Source: Lysinibacillus sphaericus (GTDB taxonomy: Bacteria; Bacillota; Bacilli; Bacillales_A; Planococcaceae). Taken from it: DNA of 64,000 nt. This document shows, piece by piece, positions 36,450 to 47,143 of this stretch. A model generated the notes under the pieces. The model saw only the letters and a program-made list of their open reading frames with translations. It ran no database searches and was not told the DNA's origin. Made by a program: the position numbers and the translations under genes. The DNA lies in contig NZ_CP015224.1 of the NCBI RefSeq assembly GCF_001629735.1, positions 2,232,001 to 2,296,000 on the forward strand. The letters are read 5' to 3'. Positions within the stretch are counted from its first letter, which is position 1, and each line of letters begins with the position of its first letter.

Positions 36450-37577
36450 TTATTCTAAGAAGTCTTTTAGACGTTTACTACGAGAAGGGTGGCGTAATTT
36501 TCTTAAAGCTTTCGCTTCAATTTGACGAATACGTTCACGTGTTACGCCAAAAACCTTACCTACCTCTTCTAAAGTTCGTGTACGACCATCATCTAAACCA
36601 AAACGTAAACGAAGTACGTTTTCTTCACGGTCTGTTAAAGTATCTAGGACATCTTCTAGCTGTTCTTTTAACAATTCATATGCTGCATGGTCAGATGGAG
36701 ATTGTGCTTCAGAATCCTCAATAAAGTCTCCTAAATGAGAATCATCTTCTTCTCCTATCGGTGTTTCAAGAGATACTGGTTCTTGAGCAATTTTTAAAAT
36801 TTCGCGTACTTTTTCTGGTGTTAGATCCATTTCTTCACCAATTTCTTCTGGCGAAGGTTCACGGCCAAGATCTTGTAAAAGTTGACGTTGTACACGGATT
36901 AATTTATTAATGGTTTCGACCATATGAACCGGAATACGAATGGTACGTGCTTGGTCTGCAATCGCACGCGTAATAGCCTGACGAATCCACCATGTAGCGT
37001 AAGTAGAGAATTTAAAACCTTTGCGGTAATCAAATTTTTCAACGGCCTTAATCAGCCCCATATTCCCTTCTTGAATTAAATCAAGGAATAGCATTCCACG
37101 ACCTACATAACGTTTAGCGATAGATACTACCAGACGTAAGTTTGCTTCTGCAAGACGTTTACGTGCTTCTTCATCACCTTGTTCAATACGCTCAGCAAGT
37201 TTGATTTCTTGCTCTGCAGATAGTAAATCAACTCGACCGATTTCTTTTAAATACATCCGTACAGGGTCATTGATTTTAACACCCGGTGGTACACTCAAAT
37301 CATTTAAGTCGAAAGTCTCTTCGTTTGCTTCTTCTTTCATTAGACTTTCTTCTTCAAATTCTTCTTTTCCAATAATTTGAATGTCTTTATGCTTTTCAAG
37401 ATCCTCAGCAAAATGGAAAATTTCTTCGTTTTCCAATTCATAAGGTGTTAGTTTCTCTGAAATTTCTTTCATAGAAATTTCACCCTCTGTTTTTGCCTTT
37501 TCTTGTAGGAATTTTTTTGCATCATCTAATGTAATTTCTACTTCTATCTCTTTTGAACGTTCTGACTTGTCCGCCAT
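36450..37577 (-). CDS. sigA: RNA polymerase primary sigma factor
   Basis: 375 residues, typical of Firmicute SigA. An acidic region 1.1, region 1.2/2 ([27 protein letters not shown] as the -10 recognition helix) and region 4 ([32 protein letters not shown] for -35 recognition) are visible. Follows dnaG by 32 bases in the macromolecular synthesis operon. Confidence 0.98.
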   Translation of the reverse strand: MADKSERSKEIEVEITLDDAKKFLQEKAKTEGEISMKEISEKLTPYELENEEIFHFAEDLEKHKDIQIIGKEEFEEESLMKEEANEETFDLNDLSVPPGVKINDPVRMYLKEIGRVDLLSAEQEIKLAERIEQGDEEARKRLAEANLRLVVSIAKRYVGRGMLFLDLIQEGNMGLIKAVEKFDYRKGFKFSTYATWWIRQAITRAIADQARTIRIPVHMVETINKLIRVQRQLLQDLGREPSPEEIGEEMDLTPEKVREILKIAQEPVSLETPIGEEDDSHLGDFIEDSEAQSPSDHAAYELLKEQLEDVLDTLTDREENVLRLRFGLDDGRTRTLEEVGKVFGVTRERIRQIEAKALRKLRHPSRSKRLKDFLE

Positions 37578-37609
37578 AAACCTTCCTCCTTCTAAACAAC
37601 CGAATCGGG

Positions 37610-39442
37610 TTAAATCGCCGATAACGATTTTCTTAAATGAATAATCTGTTGGGCGATTTCAAGTGCACGTGCATACTCATGCATCTTCTCCGCTTCCTTT
37701 GACTCATGCATCTTTTGATAAATTTCTTGCTCAATTCTATATTTTTGAAGCTGACGGATTGAGTCCACAACCTCTGCCTCTGCTTGATCAGGATCTCGCT
37801 CGACTAAAGCCGCTTCCATAACAATCTTCCGTAATTCAGCGTCATCCAAAATCTCCATAAAGCGTTGATAATCAGGATGACCATATTCCTCATAAAATCC
37901 TACTAAGCGAACAAAAACAGCCATATAAGCATCTCGTACAAATGGCTCTTTTTGCTCACTCCGTAATACCCTGTCCACTACATCTATATTATGAAGCATA
38001 TGGGCCAGTAATAAACGTTCGGCACGTTCAGCTGCATCCATAGGCTTTTGTTGTTGCGTGACTGGCATTGAAGGCATTTGTGTCGGCATTTCTGGTTTTG
38101 CAGAACGTACCTGATTAGCCTCCAGCTTTCGGAATTGGGCATAAATGGCTTCTTCCGAGATATTTGTTTCATTTGATAGCTGTCGTATATACAAATCTCG
38201 TTCAACTGGCGAAGATCTACCTGTGAGCTGTTCAAGGACTTCTTGTATATATTGAAGCGTATCATTTTCAAATTGAAAGTTCTTATTTCGTCTAGCATGC
38301 ATCATCATAAAAGCAATATACGCATGAGGGTTTTCCAAAATTTGTTCCTTAAATGCTTGTCCGCCTAACGTGCGAATATATTCATCAGGGTCCAACTTTT
38401 CTGGTAACACAGCAATATCTACTTTCATGCGCTCCGTATGCAAAAGCTGTGCCGCTCTTTTCGCTGCATCAAATCCAGCATTATCACCATCATAGCAAAT
38501 CGTAACTTGCTCAACTAAGCGCTTTAGCTTTGTGATATGCTGATTTGTTAGGGAAGTACCCATTGTTGCTACGGCATTCATAACACCTACAGAGTTAGCT
38601 GCTAATACATCCATAAAACCTTCCATCAATACTACTTGACGATTTTTTCTGATAGAAGTTCGTGCTTTATCTAGGTTATAGAGCACTTCACTTTTTTGAA
38701 ATATTGGTGATTCTGGGCTATTTAAATATTTCGCTTCCTCACCCGTTGATGAAAGTATTCGTCCTGAGAAGGCAATAATTTTACCATTCTCATCTCGAAT
38801 CGGGAACATGATCCTTCCTCTAAAACGATCAAAATAACGTTCTTCTCCCTCTCGCTTAATAATTAACCCACTTTCCGCCATTTCTTGTAAGTTATAACCT
38901 TTTCTTTCAAGCAATATTGTTAATGCGTCAAAGCTGGGGAGAGACCAACCAATGTTATTAGATTCTATAAGCTCCCTTGTAAATCCTCTTTCTAGCAAAT
39001 AATTTAAAGGTTCTTCGCCATCCTCTGTATTTAACAGTAGATGATGGAAAAAATCTGCTGTAAAAGCGTGTGCTTCTTTCATCCTTTCTTCCGCTTTAGA
39101 AATCTTTTTTGTTCCTCCAGGAAAAGTTGGCTCAACATCTAAATGTATGCCAGCTCGTTCTCCAAGTTTCACAACTGCATCAGGAAAAGATATGCCTTCA
39201 ATGTCCATTACAAAAGTAATGGCATTACCCCCTGCACCACAACCAAAGCAATGAAAAATTTGCTTGTCCGATGATACAGAAAAAGACGGTGTTTGTTCTC
39301 CATGGAATGGACAGAGGCCAAACCAATTTCGCCCACGCTTGGTCAGCTGCATGTATTCACTAATAACATCAACGATATCCGATTGTGTACGAATCTGTTC
39401 AATTACTTCCTCTGGAATCTTCCCTGCCAAATCCATCACCAT
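37610..39442 (-). CDS. dnaG: DNA primase
   Basis: 610 residues: N-terminal zinc-binding domain ([11 protein letters not shown] ... HCFGCGAGG), the TOPRIM catalytic core ([25 protein letters not shown]) and a C-terminal helicase-interacting domain. Makes RNA primers at the fork. The start may be ATG at 39442 or 39436; no strong ribosome site distinguishes them. Upstream of sigA in the usual operon. Confidence 0.97.
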   Translation of the reverse strand: MVMDLAGKIPEEVIEQIRTQSDIVDVISEYMQLTKRGRNWFGLCPFHGEQTPSFSVSSDKQIFHCFGCGAGGNAITFVMDIEGISFPDAVVKLGERAGIHLDVEPTFPGGTKKISKAEERMKEAHAFTADFFHHLLLNTEDGEEPLNYLLERGFTRELIESNNIGWSLPSFDALTILLERKGYNLQEMAESGLIIKREGEERYFDRFRGRIMFPIRDENGKIIAFSGRILSSTGEEAKYLNSPESPIFQKSEVLYNLDKARTSIRKNRQVVLMEGFMDVLAANSVGVMNAVATMGTSLTNQHITKLKRLVEQVTICYDGDNAGFDAAKRAAQLLHTERMKVDIAVLPEKLDPDEYIRTLGGQAFKEQILENPHAYIAFMMMHARRNKNFQFENDTLQYIQEVLEQLTGRSSPVERDLYIRQLSNETNISEEAIYAQFRKLEANQVRSAKPEMPTQMPSMPVTQQQKPMDAAERAERLLLAHMLHNIDVVDRVLRSEQKEPFVRDAYMAVFVRLVGFYEEYGHPDYQRFMEILDDAELRKIVMEAALVERDPDQAEAEVVDSIRQLQKYRIEQEIYQKMHESKEAEKMHEYARALEIAQQIIHLRKSLSAI

Positions 39443-39604
39443 CTTTAATAATTACGTTCTAGAAACACAATTCGCTATTCGTTTTAAAATTCCTTTATTT
39501 CTCGACAAAAAATTAGGATTTTTCTCTTATAAATATTTTTACCACAATTTTATTATTATAAAACAAAAATTAGTTTTTATCTATACTAATTTCAAAATCC
39601 ACTC

Positions 39605-39634
39605 AAAAAAACCGCCTCTACGAACCGAGGTGGT
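39605..39634 (-). terminator. Terminator of ccpN-ppsR
   Basis: AACCACCTC pairs with GAGGCGGTT (one G-T pair) on the minus strand, followed by TTTTTT. Confidence 0.85.
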
Positions 39635-39649
39635 TTATTTTCGTACAAT

Positions 39650-40477
39650 TTATTTACAAGTCAAAATATGTTCAATGATGGTATTGGCAGTCTCTTCCAC
39701 AGCTTTATTAGTCACATCAATTACTCGACAGCCTATCTTGCCGACAATTTTTTCAAAATGTTGAATCTCTTCTAAAATGCGATTATGTTGTGCATAGATG
39801 GCATCATCATTTAATCCAAGAGACATTAATCTTTCTTTCCTTATAGAATTTAACTTCTCAGGAGAAATGATTAATCCGAAACATTTTTTAGGGTCCAACT
39901 GTAATAGCTCTTCGGGTGGTTCTACTTCAGGAACTAAAGGGACATTCGCCACCTTATATTTTTTATGTGCTAAATATTGTGAGAGGGGCGTTTTAGATGT
40001 TCGGGATACGCCTACCAACACGATATCGGCCTGTAATAATCCACGGGGATCTCGACCATCATCGTATTTAACTGCAAATTCTATTGCTTCAATTTTTTTA
40101 AAATAATCATCGTCAAGCATATGAACAATCCCAGGTGTCTCCAATGGATTTTCTTCCATAAAGGTTGCCATTGATTGTAATGCAGGACCTATTATATCGA
40201 CAGCATGTATCTTTTCCTGTTCACATAAATCACGTAATAGCTTTCGCATTTCTTGACGAACAAGTGTGTAAACAATAAATGCTTGTTGTTGTGCTGCAAG
40301 GAAAACAATCTTACGAATAAGCTCCTCCGATTGAATATGTGGAAATCGTCGGATAACAGTATTCTCTAGACCGGGCCGAAACTGGCTAATCACTGCCTTC
40401 GCAACTTGGTCGCCAGTTTCACCAACAGAGTCAGATACAACAAATACGCGTAGTCTTTTCATGCAGCTCTCCTTCAA
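39650..40477 (-). CDS. ppsR: PPDK/PEP synthase regulatory protein (DUF299 kinase/pyrophosphorylase)
   Basis: A 275-residue bifunctional serine/threonine kinase and Pi-dependent pyrophosphorylase (YqfL in B. subtilis). The nucleotide-binding loop [15 protein letters not shown] is clear, the N-terminus [13 protein letters not shown] is the family signature, and [12 protein letters not shown] is conserved. Two bases after ccpN, with which it forms an operon; in B. subtilis YqfL modulates CcpN activity. Confidence 0.93.
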   Translation of the reverse strand: MKESCMKRLRVFVVSDSVGETGDQVAKAVISQFRPGLENTVIRRFPHIQSEELIRKIVFLAAQQQAFIVYTLVRQEMRKLLRDLCEQEKIHAVDIIGPALQSMATFMEENPLETPGIVHMLDDDYFKKIEAIEFAVKYDDGRDPRGLLQADIVLVGVSRTSKTPLSQYLAHKKYKVANVPLVPEVEPPEELLQLDPKKCFGLIISPEKLNSIRKERLMSLGLNDDAIYAQHNRILEEIQHFEKIVGKIGCRVIDVTNKAVEETANTIIEHILTCK

Positions 40478-40479
40478 AT

Positions 40480-41112
40480 TTAGTCATTTTGCGCAAGAGA
40501 TAAGAAAGCTCGTGTAATCGTTGTTTTTGTAAGACGGCCTATAATCGTCAAACCACCCTCTTGTGGTTCGACTACTGGTAGCGAATCAACTTCTCGTTCA
40601 ATGAGCTTGTTCGCGGCAACAACCAAAGAATCTGATCTTTCACAGTACGAAATATTAGGCATACGTGTCATAATTATATGTACAGGAATTTTATTTAAAT
40701 CCTGCGTGCCAATACTTGTACGCAGTAAATCTTTGCGAGATAGGACGCCTGTCAAAAACTCATTCTTATCTACGACAAAGAGTGTACCAACATCTTCTGA
40801 AAACATAAAGCAAATTGCATCATAAACCGTCATTGTTTCTGGGACAACTACAGGGCCTGAATGAAAATCCTTTACTTTTAAATTGTGAATACTATCCATC
40901 AATGTAACGGATGCCTTTTTCCCTGAATAGAAATAACCAACTCGTGGTCTTGCATCTAAAAATCCCGCCATCGTAAGGATCGCTAAATCTGGTCTTAAAG
41001 TCGCTCTAGTCAGATTGAGACGTTCTGCAATATGTTCCCCAGTGATAGGACCGTTTTCTTTCACAATTTGTAAAATGTTTTCCTGACGTTTATTGAGTTC
41101 GATTGGACTCAC
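40480..41112 (-). CDS. ccpN: CcpN-type repressor of gluconeogenic genes
   Basis: 210 residues: N-terminal HTH ([26 protein letters not shown]) plus two CBS domains (about 80-205). The family represses gapB and pckA in glycolytic conditions. The start is GTG at 41112, with GAGGCG very close. Next to ppsR as in B. subtilis (yqzB-yqfL). Its promoter lies at 41150-41179. Confidence 0.92.
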   Translation of the reverse strand: MSPIELNKRQENILQIVKENGPITGEHIAERLNLTRATLRPDLAILTMAGFLDARPRVGYFYSGKKASVTLMDSIHNLKVKDFHSGPVVVPETMTVYDAICFMFSEDVGTLFVVDKNEFLTGVLSRKDLLRTSIGTQDLNKIPVHIIMTRMPNISYCERSDSLVVAANKLIEREVDSLPVVEPQEGGLTIIGRLTKTTITRAFLSLAQND

Positions 41113-41149
41113 CGCCTCAAATCTAATAGTGTTATACTTATGCTCAATT

Positions 41150-41179
41150 ATTATATACTATAGAATGATAGGTATGCAA
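41150..41179 (-). promoter_or_regulatory. SigA-type promoter of ccpN-ppsR
   Basis: Minus strand TTGCAT (41179-41174), 18-base spacer, TATAAT (41155-41150). Confidence 0.7.
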
Positions 41180-41466
41180 AGTATTACACTAATTCTATAT
41201 AAAAGGTGTTATAATAATGCTTTGTATGATTAAAGCAATAGTTCAATTATACAACAGTCTGTATAAAATAGCAGTAATCTGTGGTGAATTATAGCTGATA
41301 TGTGTACAGGATTTTAGATTAAGGCTAATTCCTTTCATTTTTTTTATTTGATTTTTGCTATGAAGGCTGCTGTCCTAGTCGGTTAAAAACCAACATCTTC
41401 GACCATGATAATAAAAATACTGGTTTTTAATAATGATTGCGAATCAAAGAACTACATGCTACAATG

Positions 41467-41496
41467 TTGACACATACGCTTGCTCTATCTTTATAT
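41467..41496 (+). promoter_or_regulatory. Promoter of the T-box-glyS transcript
   Basis: TTGACA at 41467-41472 (perfect -35), 18-base spacer, TTATAT at 41491-41496. Confidence 0.75.
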
Positions 41497-41499
41497 TCG

Positions 41500-41725
41500 A
41501 GCAAATTGCGTTATACAGGCGATGATGGGAAAAAAGTATCTGTTCCATTCAAGAGCGAGTAGAAGATGGTGAAAGTCTACATAGTAACAGAGAAAAGGCA
41601 CTCCCTGAGCTAACTTTTTGAAAAGAGGTTTTAAACGTTTTGTTTAAAACAATCAGGGTGGAACCGCGGGTATTAGCACTCGTCCCTGGGCATACATTGT
41701 GCCCGGAGACGGGTGCTATTTTCAT
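41500..41725 (+). ncRNA. T-box riboswitch controlling glyS
   Basis: The conserved antiterminator T-box AGGGTGGAACCGCGGGT lies at 41655-41671, followed by a strong terminator (AGCACTCGTC pairing GACGGGTGCT, with TGGGCA/TGCCC inside, to about 41717, then TATTTTCATTT). The variable base gives TGGA, which should pair with a U discriminator, as in glycine tRNA. Upstream sequence from about 41508 can form the Stem I region (GCGATGATGGG is an AG-bulge-like element). I did not assign the specifier codon with certainty. Confidence 0.92.
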
Positions 41726-41791
41726 TTAGTCTACACTGAATGAATATCTTTAGCGTTTTACCGCTAACAAAATTTTAAAGGAGGCTATTTT

Positions 41792-43177
41792 ATGGCTAAC
41801 AAATCAATGGAAACAATTGTATCATTAGCAAAACACCGAGGCTTTGTCTTTCCAGGCTCAGAAATCTACGGTGGTCTAGCAAACACTTGGGATTATGGTC
41901 CACTTGGTGTTGAATTAAAAAACAATATTAAAAAAGCTTGGTGGCAAAAATTCGTTCAGGAATCAGAGCACAATGTTGGTATCGATGCTGCCATCCTAAT
42001 GAACCCAAAAGCTTGGGTGGCTTCTGGTCACGTTGGAAACTTTAATGACCCGATGATCGACTGTAAATCATGTAAGGCACGTCATCGCGCTGATAAAATC
42101 ATTGAAGACGCAGCGTTAGCAAAAGGCGATGAAATCATTGTTGATGGTATGACATTCGATCAAATGAAAGAAACAATGATTAAATACGATGTAGTATGCC
42201 CTGATTGCGGAAAAGCGGATTTCACAGATATTCGTCAATTCAACCTAATGTTTAAAACATTCCAAGGTGTAACGGAGTCTTCTACAAACGAAATTTTCTT
42301 ACGTCCAGAAACAGCACAAGGCATTTTCGTAAACTTTAAAAATGTTCAACGTTCTATGCGTAAACGCACTCCATTTGGTATTGCACAAATTGGTAAATCC
42401 TTCCGAAATGAAATCACACCAGGTAATTTTACTTTCCGTACACGTGAATTCGAACAAATGGAACTTGAATTCTTCTGCAAACCAGGCGAAGATCTTGAAT
42501 GGCACTCTTATTGGAAAGAATTCTGTAAAAATTGGTTATTAAATCTAGGCATGAAAGAAGATTCTATGCGTCTTCGTGACCACGAGGACGATGAACTGTC
42601 TCACTACTCTAACGCGACAACAGATATCGAATTTAAATTCCCATTCGGTTGGGGAGAGCTGTGGGGTATCGCTGACCGTACAGATTATGATTTGAAACAA
42701 CATATGGAGCATTCAGGTGAAGATTTCACTTATATTGATCCTGTTTCAAATGACCGTTATATTCCATATTGTATCGAACCATCTTTAGGGGCTGACCGTG
42801 TGACATTGGCATTCCTATGCGATGCATATGATGAAGAGGAGTTGGAGGGTGACGATAAACGTACTGTTTTACGTTTCCACCCAGCAATTGCACCATTTAA
42901 AGCTGCTGTCCTACCTCTTTCTAAAAAATTATCTGATGAAGCTACAGACGTTTGGGCTGAACTTCGCAAAGCCTTCCCAGTTGATTTTGATGAATCACAA
43001 TCAATCGGTAAACGTTACCGTCGCCAAGATGAGATCGGTACACCATTCTGTATCACATATGATTTTGACTCAAAAGAAGATGGTCAAGTAACAGTACGTC
43101 ACCGCGATTCTATGACACAAGAACGTATGCCAATTTCAGAAGTGAAAGCATATATTGAAAAACATCTTCAATTCTAA
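41792..43177 (+). CDS. glyS: Glycyl-tRNA synthetase, one-chain (alpha2) type
   Basis: 461 residues, class II synthetase: motif 1 region [15 protein letters not shown], motif 2 [21 protein letters not shown], motif 3 [14 protein letters not shown]. It is the eukaryote/archaea-like dimeric form that some Firmicutes use, unlike the GlyQ/GlyS two-subunit enzyme of B. subtilis. ATG with AAAGGAGG. Controlled by the upstream T-box, so it is induced when uncharged tRNA-Gly rises. Confidence 0.97.
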   Translation: MANKSMETIVSLAKHRGFVFPGSEIYGGLANTWDYGPLGVELKNNIKKAWWQKFVQESEHNVGIDAAILMNPKAWVASGHVGNFNDPMIDCKSCKARHRADKIIEDAALAKGDEIIVDGMTFDQMKETMIKYDVVCPDCGKADFTDIRQFNLMFKTFQGVTESSTNEIFLRPETAQGIFVNFKNVQRSMRKRTPFGIAQIGKSFRNEITPGNFTFRTREFEQMELEFFCKPGEDLEWHSYWKEFCKNWLLNLGMKEDSMRLRDHEDDELSHYSNATTDIEFKFPFGWGELWGIADRTDYDLKQHMEHSGEDFTYIDPVSNDRYIPYCIEPSLGADRVTLAFLCDAYDEEELEGDDKRTVLRFHPAIAPFKAAVLPLSKKLSDEATDVWAELRKAFPVDFDESQSIGKRYRRQDEIGTPFCITYDFDSKEDGQVTVRHRDSMTQERMPISEVKAYIEKHLQF

Positions 43178-43190
43178 TCGTTTTAAATAA

Positions 43191-43230
43191 TAAGGAGGGG
43201 GTCGCCATTGTAGGCAACTCCCTCTTCTTA
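43191..43230. terminator. Terminator between glyS and the HD-GYP gene
   Basis: GGAGGGGGT pairs with ACTCCCTC, with GCC/GGC inside. T runs are weak on both sides. The right edge overlaps the end of the convergent gene. Confidence 0.5.
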
Positions 43231-44958
43231 TGCTTTATAGGTTGAAAATAAACGCTCTTGCATTTTTTCCTCAAACGAAAACTTTTTCACGCTCATACCA
43301 ATCAAGCTAACAAGTAATTCCTCTATATCCGCTAATGAATAATATAGAAAGGCTCCTTCTCGCATCGGACGAACTCGCTTTTCAACAGTTTGTTCATCCT
43401 CAATAAAATAAGCAACATTAACATCACAATGCCCCATTAGCTGAGTAATACGTTGATCATCACCTGGATTTATGAAGAAAGGTACAATTTTATCAATATA
43501 CAGAATACTTTGCACAAGCTTAATGAAGAAATTTTCACGAAGGGTTGTTTCCACAACTAGAATGGTCGTTTTTTCATGCTGATAGTCCATATACAAAACG
43601 TTTAATTGCTCTTCTAATAGTTTCTTTAAAATAGAAATAGAATTTCTATATTTCGTCATATCCGTTTGTATTTCTCTTGTTAACAGACGTAATATGCGAA
43701 AAGCTGGTAAGAAAATTTTTAGGACAATTTCTTTCGGGTGTAAATGATCAATTAATTTACTAAAATGCATTCTTAAATTAGGCTCGTCACACCTGATTAA
43801 TTGTTCCACGAATAGGTTGAAAATCTCTTCAAAGCTATTTGCACGATAATCAATCATTTTTGCGATTCTAACACTATAATTCAAGGGCAGGTTCATGGAT
43901 TTTTGCTCATCCAATAATTTCACTTTGGGCAAGGTAGGAAATAAATCATAAACAAGCTCGACTTGTGCACTACGATTATCTGAAAGCATTACAACGGAGT
44001 TGACAGGGTAGATGCCTAAACATTCTACAAATTTATGCATAAATTTTTCGTTATACAAATGTCGGTCCTTGTATAAAACAGCTAGCGCATCCGTTGCTCC
44101 ATAACCATCGTGATAGACTCGCTTAGACGTCATCGCTGAATACACATCAATGATTTGTAGCAACTGTACCCCTTCACTCATATCATCTGCACAGAGCTGA
44201 TTAGGATAGCCTTTCCCAGCAAAGCGTTCATGATGATCTCGTGCTAAATAGGCGATTTCTTCCTCGTTATTTTCTAAAAGTAACTCATAGCCCTTAGTTG
44301 TATGTGTTTTAACAATTTCAAACTCATCTTCTGAGAGTTTTCGTTTTAAATTTAAAATTTCTTGGGGGATAAAGACCTTTCCAATATCATGGAACAAATA
44401 ACCTCTTGCTAATGTTTCGATATCTGTCAAACCTAAATAACGAGCAAAAATGGTTCCTAATACAAATACATCAAATGAATGGACAAAAGAATATTCATCC
44501 CATTCCTTTAAACGCATAAGTAACTCATAGCGATGTTTCTCTTCTAAAATCTTTTCAAAAACCCCGCGAACATAAGCAGTGTCTTGTATGCTTTTTAGTA
44601 TTTGACCATAACGCAATTCATGGACAACATTTTCTAGGGTTGTCATAAAAAGTTGATGGACAGTTTCTTTATAGTCATCGATTGGGTCTTTTTCCTCCAT
44701 TAGTGGTGAAAATAAATCTTCGTATTCTCTCGTTCGCTGAGCACTTAAATCATGAACAATTCGAATCGAATCCGATGGTAGATAGACAGATAATTCATCC
44801 ACTTTTCGAAGTTTAAGTAAAGCAATAATTCGCTCCGTTAACACTAAATCCTTTTTAGCCAATAAACGATAATCCGAAAAAATATCTTCCGCTAAAATAT
44901 CATTCGCTTCAACTTCACGAATACTTAAGGTTACTTTTCGTAGCATATTTTCTGCCAC
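43228..44958 (-). CDS. HD-GYP domain c-di-GMP phosphodiesterase with an extra C-terminal region
   Basis: 576 residues. Central HD-GYP domain (about 140-300) with metal and signature residues in place: H160, HDIGK 190-194, H219, DHHERFAGKGYP 241-252 and D271. This predicts hydrolysis of cyclic di-GMP. The N-terminal 110 residues are an unassigned helical region. The C-terminal 220 residues look like a four-helix bundle (IFNLFVEQLIRCDEPN ... IFLPAFRILRLL) followed by an alpha/beta half (TTILVVETTLRENFFIKLV), reminiscent of a cobalamin-binding-like sensor without its ligand motif. Start GTG 44958 or ATG 44946; ribosome site weak. Soluble. Confidence 0.88.
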   Translation of the reverse strand: MAENMLRKVTLSIREVEANDILAEDIFSDYRLLAKKDLVLTERIIALLKLRKVDELSVYLPSDSIRIVHDLSAQRTREYEDLFSPLMEEKDPIDDYKETVHQLFMTTLENVVHELRYGQILKSIQDTAYVRGVFEKILEEKHRYELLMRLKEWDEYSFVHSFDVFVLGTIFARYLGLTDIETLARGYLFHDIGKVFIPQEILNLKRKLSEDEFEIVKTHTTKGYELLLENNEEEIAYLARDHHERFAGKGYPNQLCADDMSEGVQLLQIIDVYSAMTSKRVYHDGYGATDALAVLYKDRHLYNEKFMHKFVECLGIYPVNSVVMLSDNRSAQVELVYDLFPTLPKVKLLDEQKSMNLPLNYSVRIAKMIDYRANSFEEIFNLFVEQLIRCDEPNLRMHFSKLIDHLHPKEIVLKIFLPAFRILRLLTREIQTDMTKYRNSISILKKLLEEQLNVLYMDYQHEKTTILVVETTLRENFFIKLVQSILYIDKIVPFFINPGDDQRITQLMGHCDVNVAYFIEDEQTVEKRVRPMREGAFLYYSLADIEELLVSLIGMSVKKFSFEEKMQERLFSTYKA

Positions 44959-45695
44959 ATACGCAATGTACTAAGCACTATGTGACTCCCTCCTTCTTCC
45001 ATAGGACTGCGTTATTCTGATAAACGTATAAAAATACGCTTTGCTGATAGAGGCTTGTTTTCTATTTCATAGGCATGTCAGATCTATATTAAGTACATTT
45101 ATTTCGACAGGGGATTAAACGACTAAGTTATTTTAAAAAAATATAAATAAGAATATCTATACCAATTACAATATCATAGGTTAAAATACCTTTTCAACTA
45201 GTATATGGGACTTGAGTGATTAGTTTCTACTATTTATATATTGAAAACCGCATAAAAACACATGACTATTTTCACAATATTATATTCTTAGATAAAGAAT
45301 AAAATGGAATAACACGATATTTAGACTCACAAAATAAATATGTAAATTTATTATTTAATAAAAAAAACTAAAATTATGTAAAAATTTTATTTTGTAAAAA
45401 TTGAAATTTTATTCATTTATAACATAGCTTAATAGGAACTGTTGGTTTAGGATTTTGACGATTCATGACCAATTACATAATACAAAGGATATAATTTCCT
45501 CTATTCGCCGCTCCAAAATTTTGGTATAAATAAGGTATTATAGTTAGTTTTAGCTGTTAAATATTGAATAATTAACAAGCTAAAACTATACCACCCTTTC
45601 CACATTCATTCGTCCGGAAGTCTGAACTGATACATAGGAAGGTCCGCAACATTCATACTATAAAATTTTTAATATTACCATTTGGAGGAATACTT
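44959..45695. other. Long AT-rich gene-free stretch upstream of the SLH gene
   Basis: About 740 bases with no supported ORF on either strand, very AT-rich between 45120 and 45430. It contains one long imperfect palindrome at 45545-45588. Probably promoter and leader of the SLH gene plus the upstream region of the HD-GYP gene. No clear promoter could be fixed. Confidence 0.5.
45545..45588 (+). repeat. Long imperfect palindrome in the SLH gene leader
   Basis: TAGTTTTAGCTGTTAA (45545-45560) pairs with TTAACAAGCTAAAACTA (45572-45588) with one bulge. No T run follows, so it is not a standard terminator. About 108 bases before the SLH start. Confidence 0.5.
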
Positions 45696-47099
45696 TTGAA
45701 GTCTCAGCGTTTATTTCAACTAGCGATGGCATCAGCACTTGCAACAAGTGCGATTGTCATTACACCAACAGCACATGCAGCAACATTTTTCCCTGATGTC
45801 AATCCAGCAACAGAAGAAGGAAAGGCTATTATGGAATTAGCCGGACGTGGCATTATTTCTGGCTATATGGATGGTACATTTAAGCCAGCTAATCCAATCA
45901 CACGAACACAAGCGGCTAAAATTTTAGCAGGTATATTGAAGCTAGATACGATTCATGTCAAAAACCCTCAATTCAAGGATATTAAGCCGGGATCGGAAAA
46001 CTACGGAGCCATTGCGGCCTTGGCAAATGCGGGTATTATTAATGGTGCAAATGGTTATTTCTACCCAAATCAAAATATTACACGTGAACAAATGTCAAAA
46101 ATGATTGCAAAAGGTTTTGGCCTGACAAGTTCAACTAGCGCAAAGCTACCCTTTACGGATGTAAAGAGGGGAACTGAATTTGAGCCTTATATTCAAGCTT
46201 TGTTTGACAATGGCATAACAAAAGGAACATCACCAACAACCTACGGACCAAAAAGCAATGTGAAGCGTTCCCAGTTAGCCGCTTTTGTAGTTCGTGCTGA
46301 AAAGATGCTTGGAAATGCAACTGTTTATGCTAGCCAATTTAACCAAGAATATATCATGGCTGTATATGGTGGTATCGAACCTGCAGAGGCTATTTTCACA
46401 TGGGATGAAAATGAGGATATGTCGGAAGCTATTACGATGAAGCCTCTAAAAGAAGGTACAGGAAAATTAGTGATAACTGGATTTTCCGATGATTCAGAGG
46501 ATTTTATAGATATCTTTTATTTAGTACATGTTAAAAATGTAAATGGCAAATTGAAGGTAACTCTTGAACAAGTACAAGAAGGGGATTATACAGAAAATTT
46601 ACCACTGGATTTATCTGAGAGCAAACTATCATTTGTCCCAACACAGGTCACTGTGCAAAATGCGAATGGGCAGGCACTTGCTTCTAATTTATATAATTTC
46701 AATACAACTGATCAAACTTTGTCTATTTTGCAAAATGGAGAGTTCATTGTTACCTTTTCAGATGGTGAGCATCAACAAAAGATGGCTGCTGATGTATACT
46801 CGCTTGATTTAGTTCGCTATATTGATTTGTACCATTTTACAGATGAATTAACTTTGACGACACAAGCATTGTCTTTTGAACCAGCTAGTGTGGCTCTAGA
46901 GGATTTAGGTTTTGAACCCGCCTCTGTAAAAGCTACAATTGTTAAAGGACAACTTCTTATTACACCTAAAGCGGAAGGCTCAGCTGTTCTCCATTTAACA
47001 GGTAAAAATGGAGAAACGGAGTACCTTTATATTGAAACTAAAAAATTCGCAGGTCAATGGGCATTACTATATAACCTAATGTCAGATGGAGAATTTTAA
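45696..47099 (+). CDS. S-layer homology (SLH) domain cell-surface protein
   Basis: 467 residues, start TTG at 45696 with GGAGGAA. Signal peptide to about residue 28 (ending TAHA-A), then three SLH modules (about 30-85, 90-145, 150-210) with the typical F-x-DV, GIISGYMDGTFKP and ITRTQAAKIL patterns. These bind pyruvylated secondary cell-wall polymer. The C-terminal 255 residues are acidic and beta-rich (Ig-like appearance) without a recognised domain. Likely a non-covalently attached surface protein. Confidence 0.92.
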   Translation: MKSQRLFQLAMASALATSAIVITPTAHAATFFPDVNPATEEGKAIMELAGRGIISGYMDGTFKPANPITRTQAAKILAGILKLDTIHVKNPQFKDIKPGSENYGAIAALANAGIINGANGYFYPNQNITREQMSKMIAKGFGLTSSTSAKLPFTDVKRGTEFEPYIQALFDNGITKGTSPTTYGPKSNVKRSQLAAFVVRAEKMLGNATVYASQFNQEYIMAVYGGIEPAEAIFTWDENEDMSEAITMKPLKEGTGKLVITGFSDDSEDFIDIFYLVHVKNVNGKLKVTLEQVQEGDYTENLPLDLSESKLSFVPTQVTVQNANGQALASNLYNFNTTDQTLSILQNGEFIVTFSDGEHQQKMAADVYSLDLVRYIDLYHFTDELTLTTQALSFEPASVALEDLGFEPASVKATIVKGQLLITPKAEGSAVLHLTGKNGETEYLYIETKKFAGQWALLYNLMSDGEF

Positions 47100-47108
47100 A
47101 TCACATAA

Positions 47109-47143
47109 AATGCCAGAGGAATGTTAAGGTTCCTCTGGCATTT
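47109..47143. terminator. Bidirectional terminator between the SLH gene and recO
   Basis: AATGCCAGAGGAA and TTCCTCTGGCATT form a perfect stem; the right arm lies in the last codons of recO. Confidence 0.85.

Noticed and set aside
41201-41220. TATAAT on the plus strand near 41210 as a glyS promoter
   Set aside because: No -35 at suitable spacing, and a better TTGACA promoter lies just before the T-box.
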